Shown here in pieces: positions 58,701 through 64,000 of a stretch of 64,000 nt of DNA (within the stretch, counting starts at the first letter, position 1; each line of letters begins with the position of its first letter). The DNA comes from Lewinellaceae bacterium (GTDB lineage Bacteria > Bacteroidota > Bacteroidia > Chitinophagales > Saprospiraceae). The translations under genes and the position numbers were made by a program. Below the pieces are notes generated by a model. It was given only the letters and a program-made list of their open reading frames with translations, had not been told where the DNA came from and did no database searches. The stretch covers positions 248,001 through 312,000 of the forward strand of contig JADJWX010000010.1 of the NCBI GenBank assembly GCA_016716135.1, given 5' to 3'.

Positions 58701-60151
58701 TAGATCAGGTTTTGAAATGGAACGGCACGACATGGGCACCTGCAGATGATTTGTCTGACCTCAATACTTATGCAGCTGGTTCGGGCATTGACATTACCGG
58801 TTCGGCGCCAAATTTTGTGATTGAAAATACCGGTGACCTTGATGCTACAAATGAACTCCAGACTATTTCGCTGACTGGCGACGAGTTGACATTGTCGAAC
58901 GGCGGCGGCACGGTGAATTTACCGCCTTCCAATAACTACACAGCCGGCAACGGTATTGACATTTCGGGTACGGCACCCAATTTCACCATTGAAAATACGG
59001 GAGACGCCGACGCTGATCCGGCCAATGAATTGCAAACCATTGGTTTGTCTGGCAATGAACTGACATTATCGAACGGCGGCGGCACGGTTATCCTTCCTGC
59101 AGCAAACAACTATGCTGCGGGAACCGGCATAAACATTGCCGGGACAGCACCGAACTATACCATTGAAAACACGGGGGATGCAGATGCCGACCCGGCTAAC
59201 GAATTGCAAAACCTGACATTGAATGGCAATATTTTAAAAATTACGGGGACCAATAGTTCAGTGGATTTTGACACACTTATCACTGCGGCCGGCATTGGTC
59301 TTTGGCAAGGCATTGGCAACAACATCCGGAACGGGAACAGCGGAAATGTAGGCATAGGCCTGGATACGCCTTTGGCACAACTTCATATAATGGGCGATCA
59401 GAATGCGCTGTTTCTGGAAGGTGCCGAACCCACATTGAGTTTCACGAAAGGAGGAACACCTCTTGCTTCATTGAGCCATTCACCTGGCAGTTATTTGATG
59501 GAAAGTCTTGATTCATCGGCAATTATTCTGTCCACTTCAGGCGGCAAAGCCCTCGTTGTAGATGGGATTTCAGGTAATGTCGGCATCGGAGACGCCAATT
59601 CCGGTATTGCCCGGCTGAAAGTCAAACAAACCGATTTGTCGGGCGGCTTGATGATTGAAAATGCCCTGGGAGGTTTTTGGGAATTTCGCTCAAACGCTGC
59701 GACAGGCGGATTGATCCTGTTCAACAATACCTTGGGGCAGGTGCCTGCCGGTTTTTTTGCGCCGAACGGCGTTTACACCCCCTCCGATCGTCGGTTGAAA
59801 AAAGATGTTGCCGGACTTTCCGCCGTTTTGGACAAAATAATCCGGCTTGAGCCAGTGCGGTATCACTACAATCCGGAGTCGGCCGAAAGCAAGACCTCCC
59901 TGGGATTTATTGCTCAGGATGTGGAAGCAATTTTTCCGGAGTTGGTCGGAACCAGCACAGGAGACGATGGTATTCAATATCTGGCATTGAATTATGCCGG
60001 ATTTAGTGTTTTAGCCATCAAAGCCATTCAGGAACAACAAAAACAAATTGAGGCCCTCGAAGGGAGAAACGCTGCCATGTTAAGCCAACTAAATGCACTG
60101 GAAGCGCGTGTCCAACGTATAGAACAAGCCGGTGCGCGGGCGGAAAAATAG
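55736..60151 (+). CDS. Giant tandem-repeat fibre protein with S74 intramolecular chaperone domain
   Basis: 1,471 residues. Signal peptide (1-22), then a beta domain common at the front of Bacteroidota secreted proteins (about 25-135, GFSYQCIVRDDNGASLNNQT, GTTQLMSVPYALYAQ). Residues ~145-1060 contain twelve copies of a short module with core GQVLKWNGTTWAPAADN, interleaved with four ITGGTGINVAGGANNFTITN-type modules; ~1060-1180 hold three more AGNGIDISGTAPNFTIENTG modules. Residues ~1350-1430 are a Peptidase_S74/tail-spike chaperone (SDRRLKKDVAGL, LGFIAQDVEAIFPEL) followed by a coiled coil (1430-1471). In phage, S74 trimerises fibres and then cleaves itself off; the catalytic Ser in SDRRLKKD and Lys pair are present here. 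No T9SS sorting domain is seen, so how it is held at the surface is unclear. Confidence 0.85.
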   Translation: MIKRHLLLTGLLTMLLAWRAEAQFTPQGFSYQCIVRDDNGASLNNQTVSLLFTIRSGAPNGPVSYSEMQTTSTNEFGLVNLFIGQGTPLQGSFTSINWGGSAKYLTVSVETAPNVFDELGTTQLMSVPYALYAQNTANSGDDWGSQSVQTSPVLQGNGTAGNPLTLAQQGASIGQILKWNGTAWVPQPDETGPDGTVTEIITGAGLTGGPITTSGTISLENTAVSPGLYGSSTQIPVISVDEYGRVTDVFTVTPQPASVGITGATGINVAQNGLNFTITNTGDTDATDDITITSQADGDISGPFSNLQIKSNAVSSPEIADNAINTSELSDGAVTAPKLNSMGATSGQVLKWTGTTWAPAADALGSTSITGGTGINVAGGANNFTITNTGDTDPSDDLTNISVANGDITGPFSNLQIKPDVVGTTELASNAVATVKIAPEAVTGEKIAQMNAANGQVLKWNGSTWAPAPDNLGTVTITGGVGIDVIAAGNNYTIANNGDINPFDDVTVNSTAGGDLTGTFDNLQIKQAVVTNFELATNSVSTIKIQDEAVTGDKIGQMNALNGHVLKWNGTTWAPAIDNAGDNWGSQTVSVLPSISGNGTLANPLTLAQQNATTGQVLKWNGAAWTPAADNDSGGDDWGAQAAVTSIELEGDGTGGNPLRLADNSAAIGQVLKFDGSLWLPADDAGGDDWGTQSALVNSTLTGNGTTGSELGIAQQGAGLGQVLKWNGATWAPAADNDSGGDDWGTQTAFTSLELEGNGTSGNPLRLADNSAAIGQVLKFNGTLWLPGDDNDSGADDWGTQSALVNSTLTGNGTTGSELGIAQQGAGLGQVLKWNGTTWAPAADNDSGGDDWGTQTAFTSLELDGNGTSGDPLRLADNSANIGQVLKFDGTLWLPADDEGDDWGAQAAVTDATIKGDGSAGNALGLADQSALIGQVLKFNGTTWVPSDDNTGTGPSDNWGTQVALTNATLEGNGTVGDPLGLSQQGAGVDQVLKWNGTTWAPADDLSDLNTYAAGSGIDITGSAPNFVIENTGDLDATNELQTISLTGDELTLSNGGGTVNLPPSNNYTAGNGIDISGTAPNFTIENTGDADADPANELQTIGLSGNELTLSNGGGTVILPAANNYAAGTGINIAGTAPNYTIENTGDADADPANELQNLTLNGNILKITGTNSSVDFDTLITAAGIGLWQGIGNNIRNGNSGNVGIGLDTPLAQLHIMGDQNALFLEGAEPTLSFTKGGTPLASLSHSPGSYLMESLDSSAIILSTSGGKALVVDGISGNVGIGDANSGIARLKVKQTDLSGGLMIENALGGFWEFRSNAATGGLILFNNTLGQVPAGFFAPNGVYTPSDRRLKKDVAGLSAVLDKIIRLEPVRYHYNPESAESKTSLGFIAQDVEAIFPELVGTSTGDDGIQYLALNYAGFSVLAIKAIQEQQKQIEALEGRNAAMLSQLNALEARVQRIEQAGARAEK
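57796..58440 (+). repeat. 324-bp DNA repeat inside the fibre gene
   Basis: Two units of 324 bp (108 codons), each made of two half-modules. The first 90 bases of the units (from 57796 and 58120) are identical; the rest differs at scattered third positions. Related, more diverged modules flank both sides. Confidence 0.85.
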
Positions 60152-60188
60152 ATTTTCGAAAACAGGAATCATCCCGAGTTTTAAAACA

Positions 60189-60230
60189 ACCTTGGAGCGA
60201 TCAACTAGTTGATCACTCCAAGGTCTTTTC
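60189..60230 (+). terminator. Long palindromic terminator after the fibre gene
   Basis: ACCTTGGAG, one mismatch, then the palindrome GATCAACTAGTTGATC and CTCCAAGGT, followed by CTTTTCC. Stem of about 17 bp with almost no loop. Confidence 0.7.
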
Positions 60231-60294
60231 CACAAAAAAATTGGGGTGAATCCTGTTTTTAAATGATCGTTTTTAAAACAATCGACAACCCGGA

Positions 60295-61383
60295 ATGCGC
60301 CAGAATCTCGCCCACTGTTTTTTCACTTTTTTTATTCTGCTTTCAGTCGGTTCAAGCCAGGCTTTCGGGCAGGTCTATTTTTTACGCGATACCTTTTGCT
60401 CCAACCAGATACTTATTGTCAACAACCACTTGTACAGCATAGACAATCCAACGGGCACAGAAATCTTGCCGGGTGCTGCTGTCAATGGGGCCGACAGCAT
60501 TATTGAGGTTCGTCTGGTTTTCTTTCAGCCGGCAGTGGTTTTGCTGGATCAGGTGCTGTGTGGCGCCGATACACTTTGGGTGAACAATGTTCCATACCAT
60601 GCAGGGTTTACGATCGGGCAGGAAGTTATTGAAGGCGGTGCGGCAAATGGTTGTGACAGCATTATTCAGATTCAACTCACTGCCGGCCTTGCCCCGCAAG
60701 TTGACATCGTTGATACACTTTGTCCGGGTGCATTTATAACTGTGAACGGCCGGCGCTATGACCAGGATAATCCTTCGGGCTTCGAAATATTTCCCGGTGC
60801 AACGGCTCTTGGCTGCGACTCGGTGTTGCACATTGATCTTTTTTTTAGCGATCACACCTTATCGTTGGGAGAGGACTTGACAATTGAGTCCGGAGACACG
60901 GTTTGCATTGCACCGGCGTTAAATTTTATTCCATCGTCGCTGGTATGGTCCACTCCCCTACCCTGCAATACGCTGGATTGCTTTCCGGTTTGTCAGCCGT
61001 TTAATTCCAGCACCAATCTGGGCCTTATGGCAATCGACTCGGCTGGCTGTGTGTTCGACGATAATCTTGTAATAACTGTTGTAAAAGCGACGCCGATATA
61101 TGCCCCAACGGTTTTCAGTCCCAATGCCGGTTTCCCAAACAACCGGTTTTTTATAAGTGCCAAGGATGGGATTACGGTTTTCAAAACGTTCCAAATTACG
61201 AATCGTTGGGGTGAACTTGTTTTCAGACAAGAAAACCTGATGCCGGATAACCCCGCTCAGGGCTGGGATGGAATCTGGAACGGGAAGCAGGCGCCTCCGG
61301 GGGTATACGTTTTTTGGACCGAAGCCACCTGGGCTGATGGAACCAGCGAAGTTTTCAGTGGATCTTTTATGCTTTTCAGATAG
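60295..61383 (+). CDS. Secreted protein with T9SS type B (gliding-motility C-terminal) domain
   Basis: 362 residues. Signal peptide MRQNLAHCFFTFFILLSVGS with cleavage near AFGQ. Three tandem ~75-residue modules follow, each with C-S/G-x..., a V-N-N/G-x-x-Y core (LIVNNHLYSIDNPTGTEILP, LWVNNVPYHAGFTIGQEVIE, ITVNGRRYDQDNPSGFEIFP) and a G-A-A-x-N-G-C/A-D-S-I-I end. The C-terminal ~95 residues are a CHU_C/type B sorting domain (YAPTVFSPNAGFPNNRFFIS, FQITNRWGELVFRQENL, WDGIWNGKQAPPGVYVFW). Surface-delivered by the type IX system. The MITE-like element begins 6 nt after its stop. Confidence 0.85.
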   Translation: MRQNLAHCFFTFFILLSVGSSQAFGQVYFLRDTFCSNQILIVNNHLYSIDNPTGTEILPGAAVNGADSIIEVRLVFFQPAVVLLDQVLCGADTLWVNNVPYHAGFTIGQEVIEGGAANGCDSIIQIQLTAGLAPQVDIVDTLCPGAFITVNGRRYDQDNPSGFEIFPGATALGCDSVLHIDLFFSDHTLSLGEDLTIESGDTVCIAPALNFIPSSLVWSTPLPCNTLDCFPVCQPFNSSTNLGLMAIDSAGCVFDDNLVITVVKATPIYAPTVFSPNAGFPNNRFFISAKDGITVFKTFQITNRWGELVFRQENLMPDNPAQGWDGIWNGKQAPPGVYVFWTEATWADGTSEVFSGSFMLFR

Positions 61384-61389
61384 TATGGC

Positions 61390-61573
61390 GGTTTAAAAAA
61401 AAGGCTGTCTCATAAGTACTTCTAAGTATTCACCCGCCGTAGATTATTACTTAAACACATAGGCTCATAGAACACAGAGAAATATTCTTTGTGTTCTATG
61501 AGCCTATGTGTTTAAAAATTGGGAAGATATCTTTTGTACACTAACTTATGAGACAACCTCTTTTTTTAAACCC
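61390..61573. mobile_element. MITE-like inverted-repeat element
   Basis: About 184 bp. The ends are an imperfect 28-bp inverted repeat: GGTTTA A7 AGGCTGTCTC... on the left and the reverse complement of GGTTTA A7 GAGGTTGTCTC... on the right, both running on to ATAAGT (one indel, one mismatch). Inside, 61450-61516, is a second, perfect 26-bp hairpin: arms TTAAACACATAGGCTCATAG plus AACACA and their complement around a 13-nt loop. No open frame fits. GGTTGTCTCATAAGT-type ends are reminiscent of IS terminal repeats, so it may be a non-autonomous relict; it also serves as a bidirectional terminator between two convergent genes. Confidence 0.65.
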
Positions 61574-61596
61574 GGGGTGCCTTCATGCCCACAGTG

Positions 61597-63639
61597 TTAA
61601 TTATTATCTTCATCCGGTTGAACTTCCTCTTCAATGGTTATGCTCGTGGGACCGGCAATGATTTTAAATTCGGTCCGGCGATTAAACCGATGCTCTTCAT
61701 CCGGGCATTCGACGCCGTTTTTACAACGGTTGAGAATGAACTTTTCACCATTTCCTACGGCTACGATCCGGTCTGCTACAATGCCTTTTGCTACCATCCA
61801 GGCTTTGGCGCTATCGGCCCGGCGCTGGGATAGTTTTTCGTTATAGTCATCCCGACCCTGTGCATCGGTATGCGAGGAAAGTTCGATTTTCATATCCGGG
61901 TACTGATTCATCAGATTTACAAGGAACTGGAGATCTTTTTCTGCATCCGGAAGGATATCTGCCTTGTCAAAATCATAATAAATACTGCTCAACCGGATCG
62001 GCTCATCGCGTTTAACGACACGTGGTTTGGGCGCTCGTTTTAGGCGCAGGGTCATTTTCTTTTCTACCGTTGTAGTTTTCTTGACGCCGGTAGTATTAAA
62101 CGTCAGGGTATCCGGCTGATATCCTTCCCGTTCGGCAATAACCATGTACGACTTGTCGGGCAGGAGGGTAAAACCAAAGTCATTGGCCGATGAATTTGTT
62201 TTTGAATCGACATTCAACGGGTCACGGTCGGTGACATCAATGATCTGAACGGTACAGCCGGTGAGCGGCGGGTTGGTTTTTTCACCTTTGCGCCGCACTC
62301 TGAAGGTAGTTGCCATCAATTCAACTTTGATGCGTTCAATTTCCCAGTTATAAATATCGTCGCAACAAGTTTTGCTCTTCAGGTTGTTTGGCCCGGGCCG
62401 GTTACTGACCAGGAATCCGGACATGCCGTCTGCGCTCCGGGTGTAATATTGGTCGTCGAGGCTGGTGTTGATGCCTGCCGGAAGCGGTTGTGCTTTGCTC
62501 CAAACCGATCCGTTCCACTGACTCTGGAAGACATCCAGGCCACCGATTGACGGGTGCCCGTTGCTGCTGAAGTATAACTTGCCATCCTGGTAAAACGGGC
62601 TGGCTTCCTCTCCGGGGGTATTGATCACTTCTCCCAGATTTACCGGCAAACCAAATACCCCGTCGGATTTTTTTGGCGCGTAGTAGATATCAAATCCGCC
62701 TTTGCCGCCGGGCAGGTTGGCAACAAAAAACAAGACTTTTTCACCAAAAAGCTCGCCCTCACAGGGATGTTTTGCAATGTAATCGCCATTTACCCCGGCG
62801 ACTTCATTTGCGGCGCCCCAACCGTCCGCTCCTTTCCGGGCAAAGAAAATTTTGCTTTCTTTTACATAATTATTTTCCATTTGGACACGCGTGAAATACA
62901 TCGTCGCGCCATCCGGAGTTATGCTCACGTTGCCCTGGTGCCAGTCTTCCCGGTTGATTTGCGTGCCCAGCGGAACAGGTTCACCAAATTCGGCTGACTG
63001 CCCTCCGGCTGGTGTTGCCGTGTAGATTTTGGAAAACCAATCGCCCTCTTTTCCATCCAGCACAATCACTTCTTTGGATGCCAGGGAGGAAAAATATAGT
63101 TCGCCACCGCTGTAAGAGGGCGATGCTTCCGTTTGCGGGCTATTGGTTTTTTTGCCAAGGTTGTTCACCATCAGGTTTTCAGGCTGTTTGGCTTTCCTGC
63201 CGAGTTTGCAACCTTCAATTTCATTTTTGCTGGCAGCAATTCTTTCGGGATCAGCGCCTTCGGCAATGTACAAATTGAACATATCCTCCGCGTCGGCGTA
63301 CTTCCCGTTATGCTTAAGCGTCATCGCATACCAATATTTCAACTCGGTAAACTCATTTTTACGGTCGCGCACCACAATTCTGCCGAGGAGGCGCTCTGCC
63401 CGGTTGTAGTCGCGCAACTCATAGTTGAGCATGGCAATTTTGACGTTATGCGAGCGATCTTTGGTTTCTTTATATAGGTCTTCATAATACTCCAAGGCCG
63501 CGTAGGGGTTGCCGGTATCTTCAGCCTCTTTGGCTGATTTGAGCATGGCATCCGGCGTAGAGCGGTTTAGCGGTTGTGCAATCAGGTCAGCCCCGGAAAT
63601 CAGCAATGCCCCCAGTAAAAATTTGATACAGGTTTTCAT
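61597..63639 (-). CDS. porE: PorE-like OmpA-family protein (TPR, WD40/PD40, CarboxypepD_reg, OmpA)
   Basis: 680 residues. Signal peptide MKTCIKFLLGALLISGADLI with cleavage near IAQ. Order: TPR-like helices (about 25-145), a beta-propeller with PD40-type repeats (about 150-430; ASPSYSGGELYFSS, VSITPDGATMYFTR, ASPFYQDGKLYFSSNGHPSI, SADGMSGFLVSNRPG), a carboxypeptidase-regulatory-like beta sandwich (about 450-540), and a C-terminal OmpA peptidoglycan-binding domain (IYYDFDKADILPDAEKDLQF, SSHTDAQGRDDYNEKLSQRR, NRRTEFKI). This architecture is that of PorE, which anchors the type IX translocon to peptidoglycan. It follows a porP/sprF gene, as usual for gliding/T9SS modules. The exact paralogue cannot be fixed without comparison. 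Confidence 0.85.
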   Translation of the reverse strand: MKTCIKFLLGALLISGADLIAQPLNRSTPDAMLKSAKEAEDTGNPYAALEYYEDLYKETKDRSHNVKIAMLNYELRDYNRAERLLGRIVVRDRKNEFTELKYWYAMTLKHNGKYADAEDMFNLYIAEGADPERIAASKNEIEGCKLGRKAKQPENLMVNNLGKKTNSPQTEASPSYSGGELYFSSLASKEVIVLDGKEGDWFSKIYTATPAGGQSAEFGEPVPLGTQINREDWHQGNVSITPDGATMYFTRVQMENNYVKESKIFFARKGADGWGAANEVAGVNGDYIAKHPCEGELFGEKVLFFVANLPGGKGGFDIYYAPKKSDGVFGLPVNLGEVINTPGEEASPFYQDGKLYFSSNGHPSIGGLDVFQSQWNGSVWSKAQPLPAGINTSLDDQYYTRSADGMSGFLVSNRPGPNNLKSKTCCDDIYNWEIERIKVELMATTFRVRRKGEKTNPPLTGCTVQIIDVTDRDPLNVDSKTNSSANDFGFTLLPDKSYMVIAEREGYQPDTLTFNTTGVKKTTTVEKKMTLRLKRAPKPRVVKRDEPIRLSSIYYDFDKADILPDAEKDLQFLVNLMNQYPDMKIELSSHTDAQGRDDYNEKLSQRRADSAKAWMVAKGIVADRIVAVGNGEKFILNRCKNGVECPDEEHRFNRRTEFKIIAGPTSITIEEEVQPDEDNN

Positions 63640-63712
63640 ATTTATAAAATTGAAGCGGAGCGCTGCCAGGGTTAATCCCGGCTTCGCACCGCTGTAGGTT
63701 CTTGAATCTAGC

Positions 63713-64000
63713 TTAAAAACGCGGGCAAAGCACTTTGGGCTTTACCACGGCAGGTTTGTAAATCTTAATGATATAGTTTGCTGCAATTTCAAATCCGCCG
63801 CGATAATTGCTCGCCGTGCGCAAACTGGACGTGTTGATATCATAGGCAAGGCCAACAGTCAGGTTTTTCACTTTCATACCGACCAATACGTTGATGGCGT
63901 CGCTCAGCCGGTAACCGAGGCCCATATTCAGGGTAATGTCTTTTTCTTCATTGAACAGGTAGCCTGCCAGACCTTGGACCATGATTTCGTCATTGCCTTC
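63713..64000 (-). CDS. PorP/SprF-family type IX secretion membrane protein, partial
   Basis: Only the last 95 residues are in the window; the gene runs off the right edge. The end has the family pattern: LNMGLGYRLSDAINVLVGMK, VGLAYDINTSSLRTASNYRG, GFEIAANYIIKIYKPAVVKP, and the terminal K-x-L-C-P-R-F that is almost invariant in PorP/SprF proteins. These are outer-membrane barrels that help export or anchor T9SS cargo, and are commonly paired with a PorE-like gene as here (73 nt apart) and with large type B cargo such as the one at 60.3 kb. Confidence 0.88.
   Translation of the reverse strand, partial: EGNDEIMVQGLAGYLFNEEKDITLNMGLGYRLSDAINVLVGMKVKNLTVGLAYDINTSSLRTASNYRGGFEIAANYIIKIYKPAVVKPKVLCPRF

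Larger units (their letters stand above)
39797..60963 (-). repeat. KOPS-like octamer GGGTAGGG, - orientation (four sites, dispersed)
   Basis: CCCTACCC on the + strand at 39797, 42474, 46609 and 60956. No + strand GGGTAGGG was found to the right of 37817. All point leftwards, towards the dif candidate. Confidence 0.65.

Noticed and set aside
60189..60224. Palindrome with GATCAACTAGTTGATC considered as an operator
   Set aside because: It is continued by a further 9-bp stem and followed by a T-rich stretch directly after a gene end, so a terminator explains it better.

Overview
This is a chromosomal window from a member of the Bacteroidota, probably a Saprospiraceae-like lineage; the phylum is secure and the family is a guess. 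The evidence is type IX secretion sorting domains (types A and B), a PorP/SprF and a PorE-like OmpA protein, a TonB-type beta-barrel receptor, futalosine-pathway menaquinone genes, a fused E1 alpha-beta dehydrogenase, no Shine-Dalgarno sequences, and many promoters with the Bacteroidota -7 box TAnnTTTG. There is no prophage, CRISPR array or resistance island; this is mostly core and surface-protein chromosome.

Layout. 0-8 kb: TPR/GT-C-like membrane protein with mtgA, a beta-barrel receptor, aspartate kinase, and a divergent TrmH-type methyltransferase / miaE pair. 8-11 kb: a solitary HNH-like/AP2 protein, a gene-poor stretch with a 33-residue lipoprotein, tandem plsC acyltransferases and tRNA-Arg(CCG). 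11-23 kb: a ~2,000-residue type B T9SS adhesin-like protein, YggS, a secreted phospholipase-D-family protein, TrmN6, a small HTH-like protein, a glycosyltransferase, mqnE and mqnA. Four of these genes are split by single-base frameshifts in short homopolymers. 24-33 kb: lipid-anchored MsrA, a NifU-type scaffold, a helix-hairpin-helix/beta-barrel protein, small coiled lipoproteins, a tandem pair of EGF-like lipoproteins, a serine hydrolase and a YfhO-like membrane protein. 33-38 kb: glycosyltransferases, FkbM methyltransferase, a DEDDh exonuclease and arginine decarboxylase. 38.8-45 kb: TamB and a coiled-coil membrane protein. 45-50 kb: molybdenum cofactor genes (mobA, moaC, moeA, moaA, moaD, moaE) with a TauE/SafE permease embedded. 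50-55 kb: two rhodaneses, a fatty acid hydroxylase and the E1 enzyme. 55-64 kb: T9SS cargo, a 1,471-residue repeat protein with an S74 tail-fibre chaperone domain, a short inverted-repeat (MITE-like) element, and PorE-like and PorP/SprF proteins.

The most interesting result is not a gene. The octamer GGGTAGGG (it fits the E. coli FtsK-orienting KOPS, GGGNAGGG) is found by eye nine times on the + strand left of 37.8 kb and four times on the - strand right of 39.8 kb, never the other way. In the intergenic gap between these two sets, at 38737-38764, lies a 28-bp site whose XerD arm is identical to that of E. coli dif. The window therefore very probably spans the replication terminus, with dif between speA and tamB.

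A second cross-cutting pattern is promoter geometry: several TAnnTTTG boxes end only four bases before the start codon, which predicts leaderless mRNAs for miaE, the first plsC and the yfhO-like gene.
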